Positions 32,429 through 41,326 of a stretch of DNA of 49,787 nt are shown in pieces (position 1 is the first letter of the stretch; each line of letters starts with the position of its first letter). The notes under the pieces are model-generated. The model saw nothing but the letters and a program-made list of their open reading frames with translations. It made no database searches and was not told the origin of the DNA. The translations under genes were made by a program, and so were the position numbers. Location of the stretch: contig CANOBK010000011.1 in assembly GCA_947564265.1 (NCBI GenBank), forward strand, positions 1 to 49,787. The letters are read 5' to 3'. This DNA is from an uncultured Caryophanales bacterium (GTDB lineage Bacteria; Bacillota_I; Bacilli_A; RF39; UBA660).

Positions 32429-33052
32429 TTATTTTTTATTAAATTCTTTTATAGGAATATCATTGCTATCAGGAACAAAAATAGTTGATATTAAGTTTTT
32501 TTCCTCTTTTTCTCCTTCCTCCTCACTCATCATATCAATTTTCATTCCCAATAACGTTTCAAAATCACCATGTAATAGTAAACTTGTAATTTGTTCCATT
32601 TCCATAGCAGAACTTTTTAAATTTCTAATTAATTCTATATATCTTTTATATTCTTCCTTTTCCCTCTTCCGTTCATAAAATCCCATAGGATGGTCTGTTA
32701 TATCTACAATGTATTCTGAAGAAAATTCTTGAATGGGAATTGCATACTCTGGCATAGGAATCTCCTCATATCCTAAATGATAAAATCCAAAACTTTTTCC
32801 TCTTTCTAAAATCTCTTCTGGTATATTTGCTGTCATAAATAAAAGATAGTGGTCATTTTCTCTTTCGTAACTACCCTTTTTATTTAAATCAAAATAATAT
32901 TTTGCAAATTCATAGTATCTAAAAAAATGAACATATTCGATTCCTTCTTGATAGTTATATGTATTTAGAGAAGGGTTATCAAACTTTTCATTTTTTTGAT
33001 TGGTATATTTATTAATTACTTCTTGCAGAGTTATACAACGATATACCCTCAT
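32429..33052 (-). CDS. hypothetical protein
   Basis: An unrecognised 207-residue protein. It starts MRVYRCITLQEVINKYTNQK, with aromatic-rich middle segments (EYVHFFRYYEFAKYYFDLNK, YHLGYEEIPMPEYAIPIQEF). It ends in an acidic, Glu-rich helix (MMSEEEGEKEEKNLIS). The early part somewhat resembles small ADP-ribosyltransferase-like or toxin-like folds (a VYRCIT start, then FF...A), but no catalytic set can be confirmed. It is soluble. AGGTGA precedes the ATG. It sits between DUF4186 and tsaC, all in the same direction with small gaps. Confidence 0.6.
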   Translation of the reverse strand: MRVYRCITLQEVINKYTNQKNEKFDNPSLNTYNYQEGIEYVHFFRYYEFAKYYFDLNKKGSYERENDHYLLFMTANIPEEILERGKSFGFYHLGYEEIPMPEYAIPIQEFSSEYIVDITDHPMGFYERKREKEEYKRYIELIRNLKSSAMEMEQITSLLLHGDFETLLGMKIDMMSEEEGEKEEKNLISTIFVPDSNDIPIKEFNKK

Positions 33053-33089
33053 CCCTTATCACCTCAATTTTATGCTTTAAAAATTTCTC

Positions 33090-33437
33090 TCATTTATATT
33101 CTCTTTTAATCCAAGTCATTAAAAGATTTACAATAAACTCTTTTTCTTCTTGTGTTAAATCTCTTTCTTTTGGAATATGATACCATTTTTCTAAACATCC
33201 TCTACAGCAACAAGCACAGGCATGCATCGCAATAAATACAGGATGATTTTTCATAGGAGTTTGTTTTCCATCCTTGTTAGGATTATATACACCTAATTTT
33301 TGATTTACAAAATCAACTGCATGACTTCTTACTACATCCATTCCCTTTTCATCGATATAACGAATCATATAATTTCTTAAATGAAAACTACTTCTAAAAG
33401 TTGATTTACTTAATCTATTTAAACTCTCTTCTATCAT
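33090..33437 (-). CDS. DUF4186 protein
   Basis: A 115-residue protein with the DUF4186 pattern: LNRLSKSTFRSSFHLRNYMI, then MDVVRSHAVDFVNQKLG, DGKQTPMKNHPVFIAMHACA and CCCRGCLEKWYHIPKERDLT. The Cys and His residues (HACACCCRGC) suggest a metal site. The family is widespread in bacteria and its role is unknown. It lies three bases from the end of the glycosylase gene upstream, so a joint transcript with DNA repair is likely. Confidence 0.88.
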   Translation of the reverse strand: MIEESLNRLSKSTFRSSFHLRNYMIRYIDEKGMDVVRSHAVDFVNQKLGVYNPNKDGKQTPMKNHPVFIAMHACACCCRGCLEKWYHIPKERDLTQEEKEFIVNLLMTWIKREYK

Positions 33438-33440
33438 TTT

Positions 33441-34202
33441 TTATCCTTCTTTATTTAGCAATTGTTCTTGTTTCTTTAAACATTGATTCAGTGGACATTC
33501 TTCGCATTTTTTCTTACTACAAAATGAATTGCCTAATTCCCATAAATATTTATCGATATCACTTGGATTAATATGTAACTCTTTCCCTGCTTTTACGTAA
33601 GCATCCGATAATTTGGAAATGTCCTTATCTTTTATATTTTTAGAATCAATCATTCCTGTGAAATAACTAATTTCAATGTCGTGACGATCGATTGGAATCG
33701 CTTCAATTTCTTCCTCAAAATTACAGATTTTTGAATCACATATAATTCTTATTAATAAACCACCTGTTTTTTGACCATAACATTTAAAATCCATGATAAA
33801 TTTTTTTAGTTCCTGAAAACTCCCAATTGATTTTAAATATTCAAAATTCATCCTTTCCAATCCCTTTGATAAGATTCTCCATTTCTTCGTAGCAATATTG
33901 GGATACCTTGGATGAATATTATGAACGATAATATTTTTTAAGTCTTCTTCTGAAAGAGTCCTAACATAATCAGGATTAAATAGTTTTGGATATTTCATAT
34001 AAGTATTGATTAAATTCTGATGATACAATTTAGAACGCATACCATAATCTAATAAACAAGAATAAAACATATAGATATAATATTCATCTGTTTTATATTC
34101 TATATTAGGCGGATATCCTATCATCGCAAGTTGTTTATTATCACTAAAAAAATCATTCAATTTCTCTACTACTTGCTTGCATTTATTATAATCAATGTTC
34201 AA
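33441..34202 (-). CDS. HhH-GPD DNA glycosylase-like protein with C-terminal Fe-S Cys set
   Basis: A base-excision DNA glycosylase relative (endonuclease III superfamily), about 253 residues. The helical N-terminal part has LLDYGMRSKLYHQNLINTYM and LSEEDLKNIIVHNIHPRYPN. The GGLLIRIICDSK segment corresponds to the helix-hairpin-helix region, and AIPIDRHDIEISYFTG holds the likely catalytic Asp. The C-terminus has four cysteines, CSKKKCEECPLNQC, spaced 4-2-4 rather than the classical 6-2-5. I prefer a TTG start at 34202 preceded by AAGGGATG; an ATG at 34220 is possible but has no ribosome site. Substrate specificity is unknown. Confidence 0.72.
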   Translation of the reverse strand: MNIDYNKCKQVVEKLNDFFSDNKQLAMIGYPPNIEYKTDEYYIYMFYSCLLDYGMRSKLYHQNLINTYMKYPKLFNPDYVRTLSEEDLKNIIVHNIHPRYPNIATKKWRILSKGLERMNFEYLKSIGSFQELKKFIMDFKCYGQKTGGLLIRIICDSKICNFEEEIEAIPIDRHDIEISYFTGMIDSKNIKDKDISKLSDAYVKAGKELHINPSDIDKYLWELGNSFCSKKKCEECPLNQCLKKQEQLLNKEG

Positions 34203-34265
34203 AATAATACATCCCTTCATATAGCTTAAATCAATATAAGCTTAACTCTACGAAAGAAAGAATTA

Positions 34266-34661
34266 CTATACTTGATCAAAGTAAGTAATCTTTCGTTCAT
34301 TCACATCATCTTCAATCGCATCCCTTAAAAGTTTTCTTACTTTGGTAGCATCTTTTAAGTGACGTAGATATACCTTCATCCCAGCACGTTCACTACTACT
34401 ATGAGAATCTACAGTAACACTAATTGTTCCAACACCAATCATTCTTTCCCACAATGTCTCTGTTAAATCAGGATCTTTTAGTGTATATAGTTCATAGGAA
34501 TTTGACTTTCTTTTCAAAAAGCCAGTCATCACAATTAATTCATCTTTTGTAATTTGGTATTTTGTAAAATTCATATGAATCAAAGTTAAAAAACGATCCC
34601 ATAATCCATTGGGAGCTCCTTCCCATAAAATTTCAAAATCAATTTCCTCTATTTTTTTCAT
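34266..34661 (-). CDS. bacterial PH-like domain protein
   Basis: A 131-residue protein resembling bPH_2/DUF304 domains: ILWEGAPNGLWDRFL, YQITKDELIVMTGFLKRKSN, SYELYTLKDPDLTETLWERM, VGTISVTVDSHSSSERAGMK and LRHLKDATKVRKLLRDAIED. This order of strands ending in an alpha helix is typical of PH folds. There are no membrane segments, unlike most YdbT/YdbS proteins. AGGAGATG precedes the start. It lies upstream of the glycosylase gene and separate from the ABC gene at 34717. Confidence 0.75.
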   Translation of the reverse strand: MKKIEEIDFEILWEGAPNGLWDRFLTLIHMNFTKYQITKDELIVMTGFLKRKSNSYELYTLKDPDLTETLWERMIGVGTISVTVDSHSSSERAGMKVYLRHLKDATKVRKLLRDAIEDDVNERKITYFDQV

Positions 34662-34690
34662 ACGACCATCTCCTAAAATTAGTATAGCAT

Positions 34691-34728
34691 GAAAAAAACA
34701 GAATAGAAAGATTTTCCTACTCTGTTCT
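34691..34728 (-). terminator. Terminator after the MacB-like gene
   Basis: The minus-strand stem AACAGAGTAG-(10)-CTATTCTGTT, ten pairs with one G-U, is followed by TTTTTTC. Its left arm overlaps the last codons of the gene ending at 34717. Confidence 0.82.
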
Positions 34729-37020
34729 TAGTGCTTCTACTGGATCTTTTTTACTAGCAACACGTGCTGGGATATATCCACCGATAACCGTCAAACCAAC
34801 ACTAATGACAACTAAAATAACTGCATGAACAATATTCAATTTCGCTACATTAGCAAGACCTGATAAATTCTCGATGATTTTATTTGCTGGGATGGTTAAA
34901 AGATAAGCAATTCCAATTCCCAATGCTCCTGAAGTTAATCCAATAATAAATGTTTCTGCATTAAATACACGTTTAATATCCTTACTTCTAGCTCCAAGTG
35001 CTCGTAAAATTCCTATTTCTTTTGTTCTCTCCAGTACAGAAATATAAGTAATGATTCCAATCATAATACTTGATACGATTAAAGAAATTGAAGAAAATGC
35101 TACTAATACAACAGTAATCGCATCCATAATATTTCCTGATAAAGAAGAAATCATCTCTGCCATATCCATATATTCAATGGAATCCTCTTCTTTTTTATCT
35201 TCATTATACTGATCTAAATAGGAAATAATTTCATCCTTTGTTTCAAAGTCTTTTGGATAAATAAAGATGGCAACAGGAACGGTATCATATCCCAAATATC
35301 CAAGCATTAATTCCTTTGTTGTAGATTCATCAAAAGGAGAATTTGTTAAAATATTATAATCTGTTTCTAATTGAGCTTTTACAATTCTTGATTCTTTATT
35401 TTTCTCAACTACTAATTCAGTTAAAGCATTAGTATAAGCAAAACCACTACCATTCGTTACTAATTCTTTATCCTCTTTCCCACGAATAATCGCCTGTACT
35501 TTTACAGTAATACTATTTTCGTTATGATATAACTTTTCTAAATCCTGACTTGGATAAAACATATTTCCAGATTGCTGATAATAGTCATCATTTAAAACTA
35601 CTTTTAATTCTTGATTCATAATATCATCAAATGATACAGTATCTTTCTTATCTAAACCTAATGTTTCTAAGACAGTATCGTAAATTTGGTTCTTACTATC
35701 CACCTGTAAAATTAATCCTGGTTCATCTTCCTTAATTTCACCCGCAATAACATCATACATGCTCTCTACGACACCATCTTCCCCTATATTAGGGTTTGTA
35801 GGAAGTAAAGTCCAAGGGGATCCCCCTATATTCATTGTGCTCACTAAATTATATTGATTTTCACTATCTTTATTGATTACTAATAAATTCGTTCCACGCT
35901 CATATGCGATTCCTGAAATATATTTTGTATCTAATTTCTTTAAATAATCTGTGAAATCACTCGTAATTTTATTCGTATGAAACATTGCTTCAAACTGATT
36001 TTCTTGTACATATACTTCTTTTGCTGTCGGATATTTTTCTCGTTTCTTTCCTGGATTAGAAGCTTTCTCCATCATATCCTGATCCATCTGCATTGCTTGT
36101 TGTGTAATCGTAATTGGTGCTTGAGAGAGGGATGTTTTTTCAAAGTTATCAATTTCAACTTTAAAACCATTAGATAAAGACAAAATTAAGGCAATTCCAA
36201 TAATTCCAATACTAGAAGCAAAAGCCGTTAAAATTGTTCTTCCCTTTTTTGTTCTTATGTTATTAAAGGAAAGTTTTAGAGCCGTTCTAAAACTCATCGA
36301 TGTTTTTCTAATTTTGAATTCTTTTGATTCTTCTTCTTGTTTAGCAACTGGACTACTATCGCTGATTTTTTCTCCATCTTTAAATTCAATAATTCTAGTG
36401 GCATACTCTTTCGCTAAATCCGGATTATGCGTAACCATGATAACTAACTTATCTTTCGCAATTTCTTTAATTAATTCCATGATTTGAATACTAGTCTGTG
36501 TATCTAGTGCCCCAGTTGGTTCATCTGCCAAGATAATATCTGGGTTATTCGCAAGCGCTCTCGCAATCGCAACACGCTGCATTTGTCCACCAGATAGCTG
36601 ATTTGGTTTCTTATGAATATGATCAATTAATCCGACCTTTTTCAGTGCCTCCTTGGCTTTTCTTCTTCTAGTTTTCGCACTAACACCACTTAAAGTCATT
36701 CCCATTTCAACATTATCTAATATACTAATATGACCAATCAGATTATAGTTCTGAAAAATAAATCCGACACAGTTATTACGATAACGATCCCAATCTAAAT
36801 TTTTATATTGCTTGGTCGATTTATTATTGATAATTAAATCTCCACTATCATAACGATCTAATCCACCTATGATATTTAGTAATGTTGTTTTACCACTGCC
36901 TGAAGTTCCTAATATCGCTACAAATTCATTTTTACGAAAAGTAATAGACACTCCTTTTAACGCATGTTGTACAAAGTCTCCTGTCTTATAACTCTTCTTT
37001 ATATTTTTTAATTCTAACAT
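34717..37020 (-). CDS. MacB-like fused ABC ATPase-permease
   Basis: A 767-residue single-chain ABC protein. The N-terminal ATPase (1-225) has GTSGSGKTTLLNIIGGL, FQNYNLIGHISILDNV, QLSGGQMQRVAIARALANNP and Walker B IILADEPTGALD, followed by VMVTHNP. After a linker, one membrane helix (GRTILTAFASSIGIIGIALI) precedes a roughly 330-residue extracytoplasmic domain. Three further helices follow (ITVVLVAFSSISLIVSSIMI, TFIIGLTSGALGIGIAYLL, IVHAVILVVISVGLTVIGGY) plus the final PARVASKKDPVEALR motif of the FtsX family. Such proteins work in lipid, peptide or antimicrobial export or sensing. The ATG at 37020 has AGGAGG. No two-component system is adjacent. Confidence 0.93.
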   Translation of the reverse strand: MLELKNIKKSYKTGDFVQHALKGVSITFRKNEFVAILGTSGSGKTTLLNIIGGLDRYDSGDLIINNKSTKQYKNLDWDRYRNNCVGFIFQNYNLIGHISILDNVEMGMTLSGVSAKTRRRKAKEALKKVGLIDHIHKKPNQLSGGQMQRVAIARALANNPDIILADEPTGALDTQTSIQIMELIKEIAKDKLVIMVTHNPDLAKEYATRIIEFKDGEKISDSSPVAKQEEESKEFKIRKTSMSFRTALKLSFNNIRTKKGRTILTAFASSIGIIGIALILSLSNGFKVEIDNFEKTSLSQAPITITQQAMQMDQDMMEKASNPGKKREKYPTAKEVYVQENQFEAMFHTNKITSDFTDYLKKLDTKYISGIAYERGTNLLVINKDSENQYNLVSTMNIGGSPWTLLPTNPNIGEDGVVESMYDVIAGEIKEDEPGLILQVDSKNQIYDTVLETLGLDKKDTVSFDDIMNQELKVVLNDDYYQQSGNMFYPSQDLEKLYHNENSITVKVQAIIRGKEDKELVTNGSGFAYTNALTELVVEKNKESRIVKAQLETDYNILTNSPFDESTTKELMLGYLGYDTVPVAIFIYPKDFETKDEIISYLDQYNEDKKEEDSIEYMDMAEMISSLSGNIMDAITVVLVAFSSISLIVSSIMIGIITYISVLERTKEIGILRALGARSKDIKRVFNAETFIIGLTSGALGIGIAYLLTIPANKIIENLSGLANVAKLNIVHAVILVVISVGLTVIGGYIPARVASKKDPVEALRTE

Positions 37021-37136
37021 GTTACCTCCTTGATACAAACACTAATATTATACTAGAAAATATATAAAACTTTTCTAAAATTTTTTATTTCTTTACACCT
37101 TCTTACACATTTTAAATCTTTTTATTAAAAATACAG

Positions 37137-37165
37137 AAAAAGACGTCTTCCATTAAAGACGTCCT
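37137..37165 (-). terminator. Terminator after the ABC-2 / 37223 operon
   Basis: The minus-strand stem GACGTCTT-(6)-AAGACGTC is followed by TTTTTCTGT. It closes the NatAB-like operon and the small gene ending at 37223. The rest of 37021-37222 is AT-rich with a TATAAT-like box before the MacB-like gene but no clear -35. Confidence 0.85.
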
Positions 37166-37222
37166 CTTCTTAAATCGGATAATCGAAAGTCTTAACATTC
37201 TCGTATCTCGTATTTAAAATAT

Positions 37223-37444
37223 TTATGCCTGCTCAAATAAAACCTTTTTTCTTAGATTTTCATCATCAACCAATTCTAAGAAAATTTTATTTTCATCCTG
37301 TTTTTCCAAACATACCAGTAATTCAAAAGATTCTTTGTTACTTGCTAGAATTAAATATCTTTTTGAATCCATCTCTACTACTTTCATAACCAGGTACTGA
37401 CTACCCTGAAATAAAATAGTATCCCCTGCTTCATAAGTATTCAT
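37223..37444 (-). CDS. small hypothetical protein, beta-rich
   Basis: A 73-residue protein I do not recognise. It has YEAGDTILFQGSQYLVMKVV and DSKRYLILASNKESFELLVC, then KIFLELVDDENLRKKVLFEQ. The alternating hydrophobic pattern suggests a small beta-barrel, similar in style to DUF4176-type proteins. It starts three bases after the permease stop, with AAGGGATAG as its ribosome site, and is therefore part of the NatAB-like operon. Role unknown. Confidence 0.7.
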   Translation of the reverse strand: MNTYEAGDTILFQGSQYLVMKVVEMDSKRYLILASNKESFELLVCLEKQDENKIFLELVDDENLRKKVLFEQA

Positions 37445-37447
37445 AGA

Positions 37448-38761
37448 CTATCCCTTAGACCTAGCAGCTTTCCAAAGTCTCTTCCACATTTTATCTGTTG
37501 AATAATTTAAAATTCCAACTTTATAAATCTTTAGCCCATATTTTGTCATTAAGTAAATAAGGAGACAAAGAAGTAAAATAGAAACCCCGATATCAATGAC
37601 TCCGATTTCTCCTACTACCAATAAGGCTGGTGCTAATAAACAGGAAAGGAATGGTACATAGGAAAGTACTCGAATCAAAATCGATCCATCAAACATTCCT
37701 GCCATAATCGCTAGATAGTATCCAAGTAAACAAATCATCATAATTGGTGTTTGAATTTGTTGGAAATCTTCCATATTTACAGTCATGGATGCCAAAATTC
37801 CTGCGATTAGAGAATATGCAATAAAAGATAGAATCATTAAAATAAGAGTTGCTGCAAGAATCATTGGTAATCGATCGATGATTCCTGCTTGACCTAAACT
37901 ATCCCAAATACTGGAAATACTATCTGTAATCTGACTAGAAGAATCTACTTGCATCGAATTTTTTATTAAGAGACCAATTCCAGAATACAGTATTAATAAG
38001 ACTCCTTGAAATAAAACAAAGGCATTGGAAGCCAATACTTTCGAAAAGAAGTGTGTTTTTGGACTGACGTTCGAAATAATAATTTCCATACTTCTTGTTG
38101 ATTTTTCTTCATTAATTTCTGTTCCAATCATTTGAACAAGAAAAATTACAAGCATAAAGAATGGTAGAATTAATGTAGGAAAAACAGTTCCCATAATCAT
38201 CGCTGTAGCCTCATCTTCTGATTTTGCATTATCATCTAAGATTAAACGATCAATTAGAATATTTGATGTAATTTTCTGCAATTCCTCTGGTGCAATATTT
38301 GCCTCTTTCATTGCTACTTGTGTTTTTGAAGTATTTAAGGCTTGTACTAAAACTTGGTAAGACATCGTATCAATCTTTTCATTAGAAATGATTCTTGCTT
38401 TTAAGTAATTGTCTTCATCCTCTTCTAACACAATTCCCACTTTATTGCTTTCTTTTAATTCTTCTTCTAATTCTTTTTGACTCTTAGAAAATAATTCTAG
38501 AATCATTTCATGTTCCAAATCGAAACTTTCTTCTGCTAGTAATAGAGAATTTTTAAAAATATCTTCTGTTTGCTTCGTTTCATCTAATAAGACTATTTCT
38601 ACATCTGAAGAAAAATCTCCTCCAAAGAAACTAATCACACTATCGATATTCAAAAGTCCAACAATTACTACTGCAAGTAATATGTTGGCAATCAGGAACC
38701 ATTTTGTTTTTATTTTCTTATTTAAACTTTGCTTCGTTAAAAACCAAAACTTACTTGTCAT
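37448..38761 (-). CDS. ABC-2 type permease (NatB-like)
   Basis: A 437-residue permease. One N-terminal membrane helix (WFLIANILLAVVIVGLLNI) is followed by an external domain of about 160 residues. Five or so helices follow: TLILPFFMLVIFLVQMIG, AFVLFQGVLLILYSGIGLLI, PMILAATLILMILSFIAYSL, MMICLLGYYLAIMAGMF and LACLLAPALLVVGEIGVIDI-like, near the end. EINEEKSTRSMEIIISNVSP is the family hallmark of NatB/YhaP-type exporters. I chose the ATG at 38761 because GGGGGA precedes it. It overlaps the ATPase gene by 11 bases. Na+ or peptide export are possible; the substrate is not shown. Confidence 0.9.
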   Translation of the reverse strand: MTSKFWFLTKQSLNKKIKTKWFLIANILLAVVIVGLLNIDSVISFFGGDFSSDVEIVLLDETKQTEDIFKNSLLLAEESFDLEHEMILELFSKSQKELEEELKESNKVGIVLEEDEDNYLKARIISNEKIDTMSYQVLVQALNTSKTQVAMKEANIAPEELQKITSNILIDRLILDDNAKSEDEATAMIMGTVFPTLILPFFMLVIFLVQMIGTEINEEKSTRSMEIIISNVSPKTHFFSKVLASNAFVLFQGVLLILYSGIGLLIKNSMQVDSSSQITDSISSIWDSLGQAGIIDRLPMILAATLILMILSFIAYSLIAGILASMTVNMEDFQQIQTPIMMICLLGYYLAIMAGMFDGSILIRVLSYVPFLSCLLAPALLVVGEIGVIDIGVSILLLCLLIYLMTKYGLKIYKVGILNYSTDKMWKRLWKAARSKG

Positions 38762-39647
38762 AAGATTCCCCCACTTTCTCAATAAAGATTTCATTTAAAC
38801 TAGCTTCTTCCACTACAAATTTTGTAATCTTATTTTTAGAAATAGCCTGAAATACAGAATCAACAATTTTGTCATTCTCTATTTTTACTTGATATTCTTT
38901 TGCTGTAGAGATAACATCTAGTACACCAGGAACTTTCTTTATTTTTTCTATAGAAATATCTCCTTGAATAAAAATATTTTTCTTTCGGTACTCTTTCTTT
39001 ATATCCTTTAAATATCCGCTTAAGACAACTTTTCCCTTTACTAGAATTACTAATTTCTCGCAGAAAAGTTCAATATGTTCCATTTGATGAGAAGAAAAAA
39101 TAATGGAACATCCTTTTTCTTTTAATTCTAAAATTGCTTCTTGAAACATTTTTACATTGATTGGATCAAGTCCAGAAAATGGTTCATCTAAAATAAGCAG
39201 CTTTGGATTATTAATGATTCCTGCGATAAACTGGATTTTTTGTTGATTTCCTTTTGATAATTCCTTTATTTTACGGTTCTTATATTCAGAAATTCCAAAC
39301 TTTTCTAACCATTCATCTAATCTTTTTAATATTACTTCTTCACTCATTCCCTTTAAAATTCCATAGTACACTAATTGATCTTTTACGGTAAGTTTGGTTA
39401 AAAGACTTCTTTCTTCTGTAACAAAGCCAATCGTATCCGTTACTGAATAATCTATTTTCTTTCCATCTAGGGTAACGGTCCCTGAATTAGGTTCTAATAG
39501 ACCCATAATAATTCGAAATGTTGTTGTTTTTCCAGCCCCATTTTCTCCTAGAAGTCCAAAGATTTCTCCTTTTTTTACTTCAAATGATAATTGATCGACG
39601 GCTAAATGAGTTCCGTAGGACTTGGATATATTTTTAATTTCTAACAT
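38751..39647 (-). CDS. ABC transporter ATPase (NatA-like)
   Basis: A 298-residue ABC ATPase. Walker A is GLLGENGAGKTTTFRIIMGL (residues 32-51), the Q-loop region IGFVTEERSLLTKLTV, the signature LSKGNQQKIQFIAGI, Walker B LLILDEPFSGLDPINV and the H-loop FSSHQMEH. The LSKGNQQK signature with Lys is typical of NatA/YhaQ-type importers of the ABC-2 exporter class. A C-terminal domain of about 80 residues follows. It has AGGAGA before the ATG and overlaps the permease, so the two make one transporter. Confidence 0.93.
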   Translation of the reverse strand: MLEIKNISKSYGTHLAVDQLSFEVKKGEIFGLLGENGAGKTTTFRIIMGLLEPNSGTVTLDGKKIDYSVTDTIGFVTEERSLLTKLTVKDQLVYYGILKGMSEEVILKRLDEWLEKFGISEYKNRKIKELSKGNQQKIQFIAGIINNPKLLILDEPFSGLDPINVKMFQEAILELKEKGCSIIFSSHQMEHIELFCEKLVILVKGKVVLSGYLKDIKKEYRKKNIFIQGDISIEKIKKVPGVLDVISTAKEYQVKIENDKIVDSVFQAISKNKITKFVVEEASLNEIFIEKVGESYDK

Positions 39648-39664
39648 AATATTCTCCTTTTAAG

Positions 39665-39688
39665 AAAAAAGATACCCTATGGTATCTT
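39665..39688 (-). terminator. Terminator after the YehR-like gene
   Basis: The minus-strand stem AAGATACC-ATA-GGGTATCTT is followed by TTTTCTT. It lies just past the lipoprotein stop and separates it from the NatA-like gene. Confidence 0.85.
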
Positions 39689-40151
39689 ATTCACAAACTG
39701 CTCCTACTTGCTTATATAACGCTCTCATATCATCAATTTTTACTTTTCCATTTTTAATAAGTGCAGCATTGTTAGAATCAATTTCAATCATCTTGTCTGT
39801 ATCAATTTTTGAGTAATCGATATCAACGGTACTTGTTAATACACCATCCTTTACTTTAACATCATAATCATAGTATTTTACATCTTTATAATCTTCATAC
39901 CCGGCTTCTACTAACTGCTTGTATGTATTTAAGTAGTCATCACTATCACTCATTAGTTTTTCTACTGTATGAACTTTCTCTACATAATCCCCTTTGTAAG
40001 TTACTTCATAAGTAAGATCTGCTTCTACTCCCGTAGTAACTTCTCCTGTTTTGGTACAACGTAATGTTTTTACTTCTTCCTCTTTACCACATCCTGTAAA
40101 TACAAGCAATGCTGCAAATAATACAATTGATAATTTTGTTAGTTTTTTCAT
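39687..40151 (-). CDS. YehR-like lipoprotein (DUF1307)
   Basis: A 154-residue lipoprotein precursor. The signal is MKKLTKLSIVLFAALLVFTG with lipobox VFTGC, so Cys21 is the lipidated residue. The mature part resembles the YehR/DUF1307 family (TLRCTKTGEVTTGVEADLTY, VHTVEKLMSDSDDYLNTYKQ). A second Cys pair (LRCTK and the terminal VCE) may form a disulfide. I chose the ATG at 40151, with AAGGTGAGAG upstream. The SPFH gene ends 17 bases upstream, so a common transcript is possible. Confidence 0.85.
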   Translation of the reverse strand: MKKLTKLSIVLFAALLVFTGCGKEEEVKTLRCTKTGEVTTGVEADLTYEVTYKGDYVEKVHTVEKLMSDSDDYLNTYKQLVEAGYEDYKDVKYYDYDVKVKDGVLTSTVDIDYSKIDTDKMIEIDSNNAALIKNGKVKIDDMRALYKQVGAVCE

Positions 40152-40168
40152 TTTTTCTCTCACCTTTC

Positions 40169-41311
40169 TTATCCTAACTTTGTCCCGCAGTTACTGCAGA
40201 AATTCCCTTCTACTGGTTTTCCGCAATTACTACAGAATTTTGCTTGTGCTACTTCTGTTGTAGCCCCATTTGTTGATGCTGGTTGTTGTTGATATGGGTC
40301 AATTGATGGCATTGATTGTCCTGGTGCTTGATTTTGAAAAGGTGCTACACTTGCTCCACCAACCATTCCACCAGATGCCATATTCATCATTCCGACACCC
40401 ATAAATCCTTGTCCTGCTCCGTTTTCATTGTTTGCTGCATCTTGAACTGCATTAGCATAGGCACCAACCAGTGTACCTTGTTGCATCATAGAATTTGATG
40501 ATAATTCGTAGTTGTCAATCTTCTTACTAGACTCGTCATCTAAAGAAACACTTTCTACGATAAAACCACGTAATTGTAATCCTCTTTCACGAATCGGTGC
40601 ATCAAAGACTTTTTCATCCATGGTTTTTTTGATTTCGTCTGTACGACTAGGAAGCTCCATCACTGGCACTTTATGTGCAGCTGTTCCCAGTTCATTTAGG
40701 ACATTTTGGAAAGCTCCAATAACTTCCGCTCTCATTTGATCCGTAATTTGGTCTACTCGATATTCATCGACAGAACCCGCTACTTGTTCCATGAACGTTA
40801 CGGGATCTCCAACAGAAAACGTATAAGTACCATAACAACGAACTTCTACTCTCATAGGCGCATAGGTTCCCGTCATTTGATTTGGAATTGGATGAGACCA
40901 ATCCTGATAAATAATCGGGGTTGCTGTACCAAATTTGTTTCCTAAAATCTCGGTCGTATTAAAGTAGTAAACTGCTTGCCCTTTGGCAGGAGTTCCATTA
41001 TACTTAAACCTTTGCCACATTTCTTTGAATACAGCTCCAAACTGACCGCCAAAGAAAGATGGAGAACTGGATTGATCGAACTCATAAACTCCAGATTCAG
41101 CAGTTGCATCTAAAATTGCACCGGAATCTATGATTACTGCCATTTGTCCAGGAGCAACGATTACTCTACTTCCCTTCGAAATTTGACCAGTAGGGGTTGT
41201 CACTTTTTTCATTAAAAGTGTATTTCCCATATCTTCACATTCAATTAGGTCTTGCCATTGATCATGTAAAGTTCCACCTACAGATCCAACCATTGATTTA
41301 ATTAAACCCAT
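40169..41311 (-). CDS. SPFH-domain protein with C-terminal zinc ribbon (YdjI-like)
   Basis: A 380-residue protein. The SPFH/virion-core-like domain spans about 20-290: QWQDLIECEDMGNTLLMKKV, GSRVIVAPGQMAVIIDSGAI and FVESVSLDDESSKKIDNYEL. A Gly, Ala and Met-rich linker follows (MGVGMMNMASGGMVGGASVA), and a zinc ribbon at the end, KFCSNCGKPVEGNFCSNCGTKL. There are no membrane segments. B. subtilis YdjI has this form and belongs to a membrane-stress operon with LiaH/PspA-like YdjF. No PspA gene is present here. The neighbours at 41327 and 42213 are likely partners. Confidence 0.87.
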   Translation of the reverse strand: MGLIKSMVGSVGGTLHDQWQDLIECEDMGNTLLMKKVTTPTGQISKGSRVIVAPGQMAVIIDSGAILDATAESGVYEFDQSSSPSFFGGQFGAVFKEMWQRFKYNGTPAKGQAVYYFNTTEILGNKFGTATPIIYQDWSHPIPNQMTGTYAPMRVEVRCYGTYTFSVGDPVTFMEQVAGSVDEYRVDQITDQMRAEVIGAFQNVLNELGTAAHKVPVMELPSRTDEIKKTMDEKVFDAPIRERGLQLRGFIVESVSLDDESSKKIDNYELSSNSMMQQGTLVGAYANAVQDAANNENGAGQGFMGVGMMNMASGGMVGGASVAPFQNQAPGQSMPSIDPYQQQPASTNGATTEVAQAKFCSNCGKPVEGNFCSNCGTKLG

Positions 41312-41326
41312 TATCTTACCTCCTCA

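Noticed and set aside
40169-41311. Phage virion protein call for the SPFH gene
   Set aside because: Some databases name this family virion core protein, but no phage genes are nearby and the zinc-ribbon SPFH layout matches YdjI-type membrane-stress proteins.
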